Source: Gnetum montanum (taxonomy: Eukaryota > Streptophyta > Gnetopsida > Gnetales > Gnetaceae). From it: a DNA stretch of 64,000 nt. Of the stretch, positions 45,121 to 56,110 are shown piece after piece. Where the stretch lies: assembly GCA_015680685.1 (NCBI GenBank), contig MNCI01025086.1:198787-262786 (forward strand), in the 5' to 3' direction. Position numbers and translations under genes: made by a program. Below the pieces are notes generated by a model. That model was not told where the DNA came from. It saw only the letters and a program-made list of their open reading frames with translations, and did not search any database. How positions within the stretch are numbered: position 1 is the first letter of the stretch; every line of letters starts with the position of its first letter.

Positions 45121-47430
45121 ATGTCTTCTTCTCACAGGAGTGCATCTCCACCCAAGTTTGATGGAGATCATTAGCCGATGCCTCAGCAATATTGAGTGGT
45201 ATATGCTCATCTTGATGAGTTTGTACCTAATTTCACCTTCATTCTACATTAGGATGAATAGTTGTAGTGGCATGACATGGATAGAAACATCATGTTTTCA
45301 CTCGATCGATCTGTTCTTGCAATGCTTCAACAAATGCTTATATGATGGGGTCTCCGGGAACTTCATGCTGAGTATGTTGGGCAAGATAGTGATGCCAAGA
45401 ATTATCATCCCACTGAGGAACAACATCTCAAGGATCACTAATTGGAACAAAATTTTGAATTTGCAAAGGGAAAAGGATTTAATGATTCTCCATTCCTGCT
45501 ATATTGGAAAGATTGTGGAGAGCCCTTCTCTGGGGGTTTTCCATTCAGTGAAATTCCTCTCTTTGATTTTGGTGAATTAGGTTAAAACAAGAACCTACAA
45601 TACATAATTTACAATCCTGGTTCTAGCAAGAATGAATCCAATAACAAAGAAGAATCCAAAGAGGCAAGCCAAGGCAAGGATGTGAACAAGAAACAAGATT
45701 TTGATTATGGTCACAATCACCAAAGAGGTGGTAGTAGGCACTATGATGATGCTAGTCCTCCTTCCTCTTTACCTTCATTATCATCTTCTTTTTCTTCTAG
45801 CTCTAACCACGATCATAGGAGGTGAGACCATGATGGAGGTGACCAGAAAGATTGATGGGATTGAAATGATTGAAGGGATCGTTAGGTAAGGCAAGATCAA
45901 GGGCACAGAAATTTAAGAGAGGAACATCACCATGAATGAAGGGGTATCAAAGGGCATCGTAGGCACCATAATCATGATCTTGATGAGCCTTTGCTTGCTA
46001 CCAGAAGTATGTGTAATATCATAGAGGTAATATGAATTCCAACAAGACATATGAAGGATAGTTGAATTAAGGGGCTAGATATGAACAATATTCCTAGGTC
46101 TAAAGGGGAATATAACTCGAATCCATAGAACCATCTCCAAGCTTTTCAAGATGCATGTACCTTGTAGAACATAGACAATAAGTGGCAAAAACTTAAGTTG
46201 TTTCCAAGGATACTCATCAAAGAAGTATAAAACTGGTACTAGTCCTTAGAGCAAAAATCTATCAGATGATGGAGCACCATGATTAAATTATTTAATGATA
46301 AATATCAAACATACTCTAAAGTGTTTAACTTGAGAAGGCAAATCCAAGGATGAAAAAAAGGAACACACAGACCCTTGGATGCTTCCATCAATTGATACTA
46401 TTCCTTAATGCAAAAATGTCTTGGCCATGATTACTCTCAATTGGATCAACTTTGCCACATTGTAGATGGGCTTCAATCAGAAATGAGGAGAACCCTTAGT
46501 ATCTATGCCTAAGAAAGACTATCAAAATTAAGTGCCCATTAGATATAGGGACTAATTGAGTAGGTAGTTAAAGAGAAGGGTGAATTAAGAAAAATAGAAA
46601 GTGCAGAAGAATATAATCATGATCCTTCCATTCGTAAGAGGGAGGTTTGATTCTATGATAGTGAGGAAGAATCTGCACTAGATGAGATGGTAAATAGGAA
46701 AACCTTCCAAAAATTTTATTCTAAAATTATGGCCAATGTTGATTAGTTATGGGACTCCATGGATTGTAGATTTCAAGTTGTCCTAAAAGTTGCTAAAGAG
46801 TCCAAAGAACAAGGTAGTGATCATGAGCGCAAGAGGCACAAAGAAGTTGAACATGCCTATAAAAAAGATAAGGGTAAGATTGTTGCAATAGAAGAAGTTG
46901 CAAAAAGTGAATCAGATAANGCAACATCCTTTAGGATGTTCATATAGGAAAATGTTACATCCACCATCATTATCTGATTCACTTTTTGCAACTTCTTCTA
47001 TTGCAACAATCTTACCCTTATCTTTTTTATAGGCATGTTCAACTTCTTTGTGCCTCTTGCGCTCATGATCACTACCTTGTTCTTTGGACTCTTTAGCAAC
47101 TTTTAGGACAACTTGAAATCTACAATCCATGGAGTCCCATAACTAATCAACATTGGCCATAATTTTAGAATAAAATTTTTGGAAGGTTTTCCTATTTACC
47201 ATCTCATCTAGTGCAGATTCTTCCTCACTATCATAGAATCAAACCTCCCTCTTACGAATGGAAGGATCATGATTATATTNGCCACCCTTTTGATTATTAT
47301 CAAATTCATTCTCCACATGAAAGATGGGATGCCACCTTTTATCCTTATCCCCATTCTATCCCTTCACATGTTCATCCTCCAGTTGCACAACCACCACCTA
47401 CTCCACCTATACAAGGTGAACTACTAGCTT
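45121..47430 (+). pseudogene. gag of element C
   Basis: It starts MSSSHRSASPPKFDGD at 45121, then AHLDEFVPNFTFIL, a basic His/Arg/Asp linker, and the capsid core (46080-46560): DNKWQKLKLFPRILI, DKYQTYSKVFNLRRQIQG, LCHIVDGLQSEMRRTLSIYA. A nucleocapsid-like basic part follows (46760-46919). The region 46920-47280 is a scaffolding error (see that entry). A Pro/His-rich tail, YPYPHSIPSHVHPPVAQPPP, ends at 47430. Stops mostly stand where Gln, Trp or Arg would be expected. Confidence 0.8.
46610..47279. other. Perfect 310-bp inverted repeat between single-N gaps: assembly artifact
   Basis: The bases 46970-47279 are the exact reverse complement of 46610-46919. Single Ns stand at 46920 and 47280, so the contig 46921-47279 was placed backwards and overlaps its left neighbour. 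Turned around, its unique 49 bases extend gag with DGGCNIFLYEHPKGC, matching CNVYLYDYPKA in element A. It is not a biological hairpin. Confidence 0.93.
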
Positions 47431-48598
47431 AACCACAACAATGTAATACTACTAGGGCCACTAATCTATAATAGGTTTATTAATTAAGTGGGTTAAATAC
47501 TCGATCAAAGGAAATACCCTTCTTTCAACCCTATAGTCCACCTAAGTCCTTAAATAAGCCTATGGTTGACAACCCTATCCCTCCATCTTTTTCTGTATCA
47601 CATTCTTCGAGTCCCCTTCAAACCAAACACTACCTAAGATCCATACTATGATGCTTACTCACACTGCATCTAATTGGATCTATGCTGAAGACCTTCCCAG
47701 GAAATTAGTCAATCCTAGAAGTCCTCTCATTTATTTGTAGATGGTTGGGAATGAATTGTGCAAAGCTCTTCTTGAATTAGGTTCTAGTGTCAATTTAATT
47801 TCTCATGAGATGTACATTGCATGAAACTTGCCTCCTCTTAAGAAGAGCATTATCATATTAGAATTGGTAGACTAGTCCACGACTATTCCATTAGGATTGG
47901 TGGAAGACATTGTTACCACTATCTGTGGTTTGTCTTATCCTATTGATTTCATAGTAATCAAGGTCAAGAACCAGAAAGGGGATTTTTCAATCATCATGGA
48001 AAAGACATGGCTTAGCACCATTGATGCAAGAATGGGCATCAAAGATCTTTCCCTAGAAATTTCCAAAGAAAATGTATTTAGAAAGATCAAGAATAAGTGA
48101 ATTCTATGCATCATGTATAGTGATATAGGGTGTAATTATGTGCAAAAACTTTGGATTGTGAAACAAGCATCTATCTCTACATGTAAGTAGTGTGCACTAG
48201 TAGCAAAAATTCAAAGGTTTTTGTACACAATAGCTACAAAAAAGGAGAGCACCCAATGGTTGACCATTGATTTTGAGAGTAGCACACTTTGCATGAAATT
48301 GATTGAAAGCCTAACTTTTGTATATGTCATAAGAATGGATGAACTAGAGCAAGTTCATCACCAGATCTCTAATGATGCAAATGATGATACTTATTTGGGA
48401 GAGTTGGAGATTCTTGAAAATTTCAAGCAAGAGCCCCTTGAACTAAAAATGCTACTAGTCGAAATGGAATATGTCATTTTAAAAAATGGGAAGTTGGTCA
48501 TAATCAAAGAAAATCTTACTCTAGAGCAAAAAAATATGTTGTTGAATTTGGTTGGAAAATGGTTAGCAACTTTTTCTTATCATATCTTGAACTCATAG
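47431..48598 (+). pseudogene. Aspartic protease region of element C
   Basis: A linker reads HTASNWIYAEDLPRKLVNP and SPLIYL, as in B. The protease reads ALLELGSSVNLISHEMY near 47765-47815: the catalytic DSG is now ELG, so it is inactive. VEDIVTTICGLSYPIDFIVI and FSIIMEKTWLSTIDARMGIK follow. A 125-residue open segment (48221-48598) links protease to RT and ends NLVGKWLATFSYHI. Confidence 0.82.
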
Positions 48599-49320
48599 GG
48601 ATTGATCCTAGGATATGCTAGCATCGTATCTACACTAATCTAGTTATGAAGCCAAAGAGATAGCCATAGAGATGATTGAATCCCAAAGTAAAGTAGATCA
48701 TCAAAGAGAAAATCAGATAACTCCTCAAGGCAAAGTTCATTTATCCCATTGCAAATAGTGAGTCGGTTAGTCCACTCATAATTGTATCAAAGAAAGGAGG
48801 CAAGTGGATATTTTGCATCAATTTTTGGTTGTTGAATATGGAAACATTCAAGGACCATTTTTCATTATCACTTGTTGATTAGGTGCTAGACATAATATCT
48901 AGGCATTGCTACTATATTTTTCTAGATGGTTATAGCAATTATAATGAAATTTAAATTGCATAAGAGGACTAGGAAAAGAAAACATTCATAAGTCCTTAAG
49001 GGACTTTGGCATATTGCAAGATGCCATTTGGTCTATGCAATGCTCTTACTACATTCCAATGCCTAGTTTTGAGCATTTTTCAATAGAAAATCAAAAGTGA
49101 TATGTAAGTCTTCATGGATGACTTCTCCACTTATGGAGTTGCATTTGAGCAAGCCTTGGACTACCTTGAGTAAGTTCTAAAATGATGTGTTAAAACTAAC
49201 TTATGGCTCAATTAGTAAAAGAGTCATCTAATGGTCTAGGAGGGAATTGTATTGGGGCACAACATATCACAAGAAAGAATTGAGGTAGACTTTGAGAAAA
49301 TAAGGATCATCCAAGAAATA
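48599..49320 (+). pseudogene. Reverse transcriptase of element C
   Basis: Motifs in order: KFIYPIANSESVSPLIIVSK, KDHFSLSLVD, YIFLDGYSNYNEI, KKTFISP, CKMPFGLCNALTTFQ and the active site FMDDFST at 49111-49125 with both Asp present. KDHF..P and the DGYSNYNEI block are typical of Athila-type RT. Several stops (for example where Gln is expected after SLVD) abolish function. Confidence 0.88.
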
Positions 49321-49740
49321 ACCCACCAACTAGAAACTATCAAAGATGTTCATTTCATAACATGATGGATGCATCAAATTAGGTCTTGGGAGTTGTGCTT
49401 ATGCAGATGGATGGAAAAAAACATCTATACTACATCCACTGTGCTAGTCAAAGCATTGTGGGTGCAGAATTGAACTACATTCCTACAAATAAAGAATTGA
49501 TGGCAGTGGTATTTTCTCTAGATAAATTTAGGCATTATGTGCTTGGATACAAGGTTTTTGTGCATATGGACCATAGTGTCATTCATTTCTTGATGAACAA
49601 GCCAATGATGAGCCCTTGTGTCATATGGTGGCTGGTGATCTTATAGGAATTCAATCTTATGATGGTAGATTGAAAGGGCACTAAGAATGTCATCACTGAT
49701 GACTTGTCTCGGTTGTAGTGGAACAAAAAAGAGGAAGAAA
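49321..49740 (+). pseudogene. RNase H of element C
   Basis: Open for 86 residues at 49386-49646: GVVLMQMDGKKHLYYIHCAS, ELNYIPTNKELMAVVFSLDK, FRHYVLGYKVFVHMDHSVIH. It then continues to TDDLSRL. It would remove the RNA strand during reverse transcription and leave the PPT primer. Confidence 0.88.
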
Positions 49741-51090
49741 ACCCACTATTTGATATGTTTCTTGATGAGCTCCTCTTTGTTGGGGCTATAACTAAACAAT
49801 TTTCCAATAAGCCTAAATGATATGATGGCATTCTCACTTACCTTCTCACCTAAGAGATGCCATAAGGGTTGGACCATTGGAAGAAACAATAGTTTTTTCA
49901 CCAGGTAAAACACTTCATGGAGATCAATAGACACCTCTACAAGGTGTGTGCTAATGGCTTGGTTCATTGGTGTGTCCTTGATGTTGATCAACTACGTGTT
50001 CTCCAAGATTCTCATGAAGGTCCTTGTGGAGGACACTATGCTAGGAGACACACGGTTATTAAAATCCTGATGGCAAGGTACTATTAGCCAATAATCTTTA
50101 GGGATACTCATCATTCCATCAAGTCTTATGAATGATGCCAACGAGATGGTGGAATGACTTCTCGAATCGAGGAACCTCAAAAATGGATTCAACCACTTGA
50201 ACCCTTCGACATTTGGGGCATTGATTTCATGGGATCTATCATGCTCATGTTAAATGAAAAGGCATACATCATAGTTGTTGTTGATTATTGTACGAAATGG
50301 GCAGAAGTAGCAACCTCATTAATTGTACATCTTTTACTCCTACTTGGTTTGTACAACAAAATGTTGTAAATAGGTTTGGTGTGCCAAGTGCATTAATTTT
50401 TGATAATGCAACTCACTTGACAAGAACTACTTTTTGGAAGCTCATGTAATTCTTGGAGGTTGAACATAAACTCACATTGCTCTACCACCCCCAAGCCAAT
50501 GGTCAAGTTGAGGTTACCAATAGGAAAATCACAAAATTCTAACAAGAATTGTTAGCAAATATAGGAAAGACTAGAGCACAAAATTCAATGATGCCCTTTG
50601 GGCCTACTACTCAACATGGAAACTTCCTATAGGCTATTCTCCCTATGAGCTTATGTATAGAAAATTATCAACACTTCCTATTCAATCTAAGCTCAATACA
50701 CTTTCAACATCCTATGACCTCAACCTTGACTTAAGTCTAGCACAATAGAAAAAAGACTAATGAATCTCAACCTACTAGACAAAAATTTATTGGTGGCCCT
50801 ATCATCTAATGAGTTGCACAAGGCCTATAACAAAAAGTGCCATGACCTTAAAATCAGAAAAGTCAAATTTTATTTGGGAGATAAGGTTCTCTACTAGAAT
50901 TCCACACATTTAACTTAATGAACTAAGTTTCAAACATCACGGGAAAGACCTTACATCATTTATGAAACTTTTTCTTCTGGGGCCATGATGATCTACAATC
51001 CTAAGAGCCTAGACAAGAAACAGCTAGTCAACATCCAACAAGTCAACCCTTTCCATGAGGATAAGGCAACAAACACAATAAATGCCTCAT
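49741..51090 (+). pseudogene. Integrase of element C
   Basis: The zinc region reads VLQDSHEGPCGGHYARRHTV and ends SYE, stop, CQRDG, with the first Cys lost. The core has catalytic Asp codons at 50223 (IWGIDFMG) and 50402 (FDNAT) and Glu at 50510 (GQVEVTNR), so the DDE triad is preserved although a frameshift near 50330 separates the first two. The C-terminal part (KFYLGDKVLY-like) runs to about 51060. Confidence 0.87.
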
Positions 51091-53120
51091 CAAATGGATA
51101 GCCATGCTCCATATTTTGGATCTCCTCCTTTCAACTTAGTCATGGGGGATTTGGCCATCCATGCTAGCCATATAAGTGGCTCCTCAATTTTTCATCTTTT
51201 TGTTTTACACATTCTTTATTTTACATCTTCTTGTTTTCATGTTATTAATCTTTTCTAATTTTTGTTTTACATCATTGTTAGTACACTTGATATTTCTTGA
51301 ATGTTTTACACTTTATTTTATATTTTATTTTATTTTATTTTGGTATGATCTTCTAACTTTTTGTTCACAAGTGCAAGGTACAGTGGTAATGCATTGCTTC
51401 ATGGTGGTATGTACTATTTTGTTATTTGATTATTGGTGTCTAGATTCTAGCTTTGAATTTCATTATGAATGATTAGGACATGGTTTATTTTTTATGCAAT
51501 AGGCAGTGAGTCCACAACATCCACCCATCCACAAACTCTATGGTTTTCCTTATTCTAGAAATGTGCAGTCCCTTTTTCATTAATAAAATGTTAAAAAATT
51601 TATGACTTTGGTAGTTTCTGGAATTGGAAAGGATTTGAAGGTTCAAAGGTTTGAATAAGGTGTGACTTTAAAGGGATTTGGTATTTTTTGTGCCTTTTTT
51701 TTTTCCTAGTTGCATGTGTGTTTTCACAGATTTCTTATCATTCCATGTTGACTAATAAAAGGAAGTTGAATACGTTTTGCATGGTGTGGTCCTCATCGAA
51801 AAGAACTTATGGAAATTCAAAGCACACTCCTTAGATAAAATAAATGCATACATCTTTGCATGGTGTGGTTCTCATAAAAAACTGATGGAAATTTAAAGCA
51901 CATCCCTTAGATGAAATAAATGGGCTACAAGCACTGGTTATGAGACTAGAAAGACATGTTACTCATGCCTAAAGGTCCCCTCTAACTAAGGTCCTTCCTC
52001 ACTTCCTACTTATTTTTTCTTCTTTAATAGGGAATAGTGGTTGTTTTGTGGATGCACTCTTATGTCTCAAGGGGATGGACTAGTCTTAGAATGATGATGT
52101 GAAGTAATTGAACAAGGTTGATTTTGGTTTGGGCTAATGATGGATCTTATCAAGTCATTTAACCATAAAAATCATAAGGGACTTCATGTGACCTTAATCA
52201 AGAACTCCATTCCACTCTCATTCATTTATGCTTTCCATGTCTCACCTCATTGCTGGTTTCATGTTCTTGTTCAATGTCCTAGTTTGATGTGTCAAAATTC
52301 TTAGGTAGTTTGTTCCAGGTTCTTGTACTTAACCTTCAGTAACCATTAATCATCCATGGAGCCCATAGACTCTTTGGTTTGAAGTTATGCAAGGGCATAG
52401 AAGGCCTATGCCTACTTTGGGGAGGACCCACTTGCATATCTTTTGGTGGGGTTAGTTAAGTTCTTTACCCTTAGAAAATCTTATAATCAAATCCTTTTGT
52501 TTACCTCATCAATGACATCCAATTGTGCACATATTCATAACATTTTTTAGTGAACTTCCCTTTTTATTATTGTAAACTCTTACATCCTCTTCAAATATTT
52601 TCTTGTGTAGAACATTTTAAAATATAATGGACTACTTATCTATTTTACCCTATTTGTCAGCCTTCTCACTAACACTCTTAAAGGAATCGATCTACCATAA
52701 TCACAACCTAGCCAAGTGTAACCATCGACGAGACAAGACATTTAACAACTATGTGTTTTACATTGCATACTAATTCATGATTTTGTTATGATTGTAGTAG
52801 GAAGAATGAACTAGAAGTGGGACTATATTCACCAAGGATGATGCAACAATACCACATGATGAGGATTGTTCACGATCATTGGCTCTTCTTTCTCACTCTC
52901 TAGTTGCCAAAAGGGATGAATGTTAGTTCTGCCTAGGCTGTTCACTTCTCTTATTGTGAATATCCAATTTTGTAAAATATTGTAACTCTATACACTTGGG
53001 CACTCAGAGTCTATTTTTTCCATCGGAGTCAATTTGTATGTTAGTCAATAATCCCATACCTTCCTAATATTTTGTAAGAAACTTGTTCCTCCTCTTCTTC
53101 ACTCAAGGAAAAGTCTTTAT
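51091..53120 (+). other. Post-pol spacer of element C
   Basis: Non-coding, with a PPT-like tract at 51132-51149 and T-rich TTTTTGTTTTACA units after it. The open frame at 51176-51472 is a translation of this T-rich tract and not a real membrane protein. The landmark GGGGAGGACCCACTT near 52420 is shared with A; E has a diverged form near 57520. No trace of the accessory ORF is found. Confidence 0.75.
51132..51149 (+). promoter_or_regulatory. Internal PPT-like tract of element C
   Basis: CAACTTAGTCATGGGGGA lies just after integrase, a near-perfect match to B's internal tract and to the 3' PPT core of the family. Confidence 0.6.
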
Positions 53121-53135
53121 TTAGTCGTGGGGGTA
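53119..53135 (+). promoter_or_regulatory. 3' polypurine tract of element C
   Basis: ATTTAGTCGTGGGGGTA directly before the 3' LTR. Confidence 0.85.
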
Positions 53136-53989
53136 TGATGAGTCATGTTCTGACACACTTCAATATCAAATACCTAATATTAAAGCCGTGACATTGGATA
53201 CCCAATGTTGGAGCCTAGGATGCAATGTTGGATATTCAATATCATGGGGTATATGCTGGCCTATAAATATAGCACTTGGACTCATGATTTTTAGAGAGTT
53301 TTTCATAGTTTTTGCATAGAGTAGCAAAGCTTTTGCAATTTTATTTCTCCAGAGTTAGAATATTTTCTAAGTGCATGCAATAGGAGTTTGAGTGTGTATG
53401 GATCTTTGTCCAAGCACTGATGTACTTGAGCACAATAGTGTGATGGGAATAAAAACAGACCCTTTTGATAATCCTTGCAGCACTAAGAATAGATGAATAT
53501 TTTCTTTCATGCACTTTACTTTAATCCATTTAAATTAAGTAATTAATTTCTAGTTGTTAATGAACACAAGCATGATCACTTCAAGAATACATATAGTGTT
53601 TGGTAACCCAATAACATTTAATGTTTGGTAGCCCAGTAGTGCTATATGTGTTCAGGATGTGTCTAAGAATGTGGAACGAGTACTTGTGTTAGGCTAGCTA
53701 GGTAGTGAATGAATTAGATCTTAAATTACTCTACCTTTCATTCTTGTTGTAGGTGACTAAACTTATAAAACATAAAATGAGAAAAATTATGTACCTTAAT
53801 TACAGTTAAACCATACCCTTGAGCTTCACAAGTGTAGTTGGAAAGACAACGAATGTTCTCAATGCCCATTTCACTTCCTAAAGGAACTAGTGCATTTGAG
53901 AATTATAAGTCTATGGAATTTGATCAGAGTGCATGTAAACACCTTAGTGATTTATATGGTTGGGTGTAGGGATACCTTGTCACTCATCA
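53136..53989 (+). mobile_element. 3' LTR of element C
   Basis: 854 bp, TGATGAGTCATG to CACTCATCA. Aligned to the 5' LTR almost without gaps; differences are mostly transitions. TATA box CTATAAATA at 53261-53269. Confidence 0.93.
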
Positions 53990-53994
53990 CATGT
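53990..53994. repeat. Target-site duplication of element C, right copy
   Basis: CATGT, identical to 44098-44102. Confidence 0.92.
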
Positions 53995-56110
53995 CATCAA
54001 CTCTAATGAATACTAAATTTAAATATTAAAGAAGTAGTTAAGCAAGAGCTTAAGAAGTTTCTAAAAGATGAATTCATCTATCCAATTGCAAATAATGAAT
54101 GGATATTTCCATTTATTATTTTTTCAAAGAAAGATGAATAGTGAGGAATTTTTATATTCAGGCTATTAAATATGGCTATTTTTAAAGACAAATTCCCTTT
54201 GATATTTGTACATAAAATTCTAGATCCTACTATGAGGCATAATTACTACTATTTTCTAAATGGGTATAGTGGATAAAACCTAATTCACATAATATCAAAA
54301 GACTAGAAAAAGACCATATTTATGAGTTCTTGGGGGATATATGCATATAGCCAAATGTCATTTGGTCTTTGTAATGCTCTTGTGACATTCCAAAAACTAC
54401 TTCTCAACATATTTTAGAAATATATTCATCATAGAGTAGAAGTATTTATGGATGAATTTTCCACAAATAGTTCTAACTTCAAACATGTCTTGGATCATTT
54501 AGAGTAAGCACTAAAATGATGTATTAAAATAAATTCAAAGCTCAATTGAAAGGTATCATTTTAGGATGAAAAATTATAGAAAAAATAATTAAGATGCTTT
54601 TTTGTAAAAAAATAAGATTCATATAGGGCATTACCTAGATATTGAAAATAGTTAAATATATTTGATCATTTTTTGGTAATACTAGGTACTATCTAACATT
54701 TATTACAAATTTCTTAAAGATTGCTAAATTACTAGCAAAATTAACCAATAAAGATGCATTGTTTCTTTGGTTAGATGAGTATAAAAAGACATTTGAAATC
54801 TTAAAGTAGAGATTGGTAGAGACTCCATTCCTATAAGCACTAGATTAGACTAGTCATTTTCATATAATAATAGATACACCCAATTATGCATTGGATGTTG
54901 TGCTTGCATAATTATATCATTAGAAAATATCATATAACATTCATGATGCAAGACAAAGTATAAGAGGAGAACAACTTAACTACGCAACCATAAAAATGAA
55001 TTAATTATAGTGGTTTATGTATTAGAAAAGTTCCAGCATTGCATGCTTGGCTATCCTATCTATACCCATATTGATTACAACAACATAAGATTGTTAATGA
55101 ATAAGCTTGCACTAAGCCCTTGTATCATACAATGGCTTGTAATCTTATAGGAATTGCTATTACTATGATTGATTGTAAAGAGACGAAGAATGTAGTAGTA
55201 GGTCATTTATCTTAGTGAAATGAAAAAAACAAGATGATGAAAAACCTTTGTTTGATTAGTTTCTAGATGAACTTCTATTCACAATGGTAGTGAGAATTAT
55301 AGATCCTATAGTAACAAAATCATGGTTAATGAATTATTTAACCTATATTGGTACTTAGGAAATCCCTACTAAATGGGATAAGAAAAAGAAGAAATATTGT
55401 TTTTCATGAGGATAAACACTTTGCTGAAATTAAAGATAATATTTATGAAATTTGTGCTAGTGGTCTAATTTGATGATGTGTTTCTAAAGAAAATCAACAA
55501 AGGATAGTGCAGAATTTACATGGTAGATTATATGGGAATCACTATGAAGGAAAGCACACAACCATAAAACTTCTTATGGTTAGGTAATTTTCACCTATCA
55601 TCTTTAGAAATGCATACCAATNTGGTATGTACCATATGAATTAGTGTGTGGAAAATTACCTATCTTGCCAATTTAGTTTGAGCTACATATACTAATAATA
55701 GCCTATAACCTAGACATAAATATCGATCTTGCCTAGAAGAAGGTCCTAATGAACCTAGCCTTGCCAGATGAAAATCTCTAATAGTCCTAATGTTTAATAA
55801 AGTCCACGAAAATTATGTTAATTAGAGACATGACACTAGAATAAGATAAGTTGATATAAAATCAAGGGACAAGATTCTTAGTTTACTCTAGCTCTAATAA
55901 TATTTCCTAATGCACAAAGTTCTAGATATTATGAGTAGGATCTTACATCATCCATAGCTCATATAACTCTAGAGCCATGTAGATTTATCATCTTAGTATT
56001 TTATAAAAACTCCTTTTGATGAAGACTCAATAGGTAAAACCATTTGGAGAATCTTATTAGGCTAAGAATTTTTTGATATTGATCACCAAGGCCATCACCT
56101 ATTTAATTTT
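53995..56110 (+). pseudogene. Element E resumes: RT, RNase H and integrase remnants
   Basis: RT reads KKFLKDEFIYPIANNEWIFP, FKDKFPLIFVHKIL, YYYFLNGYSG and QMSFGLCNALVTFQKLLLNI. The active site is now FMDEFST (near 54445), losing the second Asp. RNase H follows in scraps (54860-55220). The integrase zinc region is at 55430-55620. At the single N (55622) the text jumps from the region equivalent to C 50110 to that equivalent to C 50640, so about 0.5 kb with the catalytic core is missing. The C-terminal part ends near 56050. Confidence 0.8.

Larger units (their letters stand above)
44103..53989 (+). mobile_element. Element C: complete TGATGAG-family Ty3/gypsy (Athila-like) retrotransposon
   Basis: 9,887 bp with both LTRs, PBS, PPT and a perfect 5-bp target duplication. 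The order is LTR, tRNA-Asp PBS, gag, protease, RT, RNase H, integrase, a 2-kb non-coding spacer, PPT, LTR. RT motifs (KDHFSLSLVD, YIFLDGYSNYNEI, KMPFGLCNALTTFQ, FMDDF) and the Asp-type PBS point to the Athila/Tat branch of Ty3/gypsy. All genes carry stops. Unlike A and G it has no accessory ORF before the 3' LTR. LTR identity is roughly 85% by eye. It sits inside the older element E of the same family. Confidence 0.93.

Noticed and set aside
46759-47130. Two identical protein frames on opposite strands
   Set aside because: They are one gag segment represented twice by the inverted contig between the Ns at 46920 and 47280.
51176-51472. 98-residue very hydrophobic frame after integrase, suggestive of an envelope or membrane protein
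   Set aside because: It is a translation of the T-rich TTTTTGTTTTACA spacer. The homologous part of B (33949-34314, minus) gives an unrelated Phe/Leu string produced by its minisatellite.
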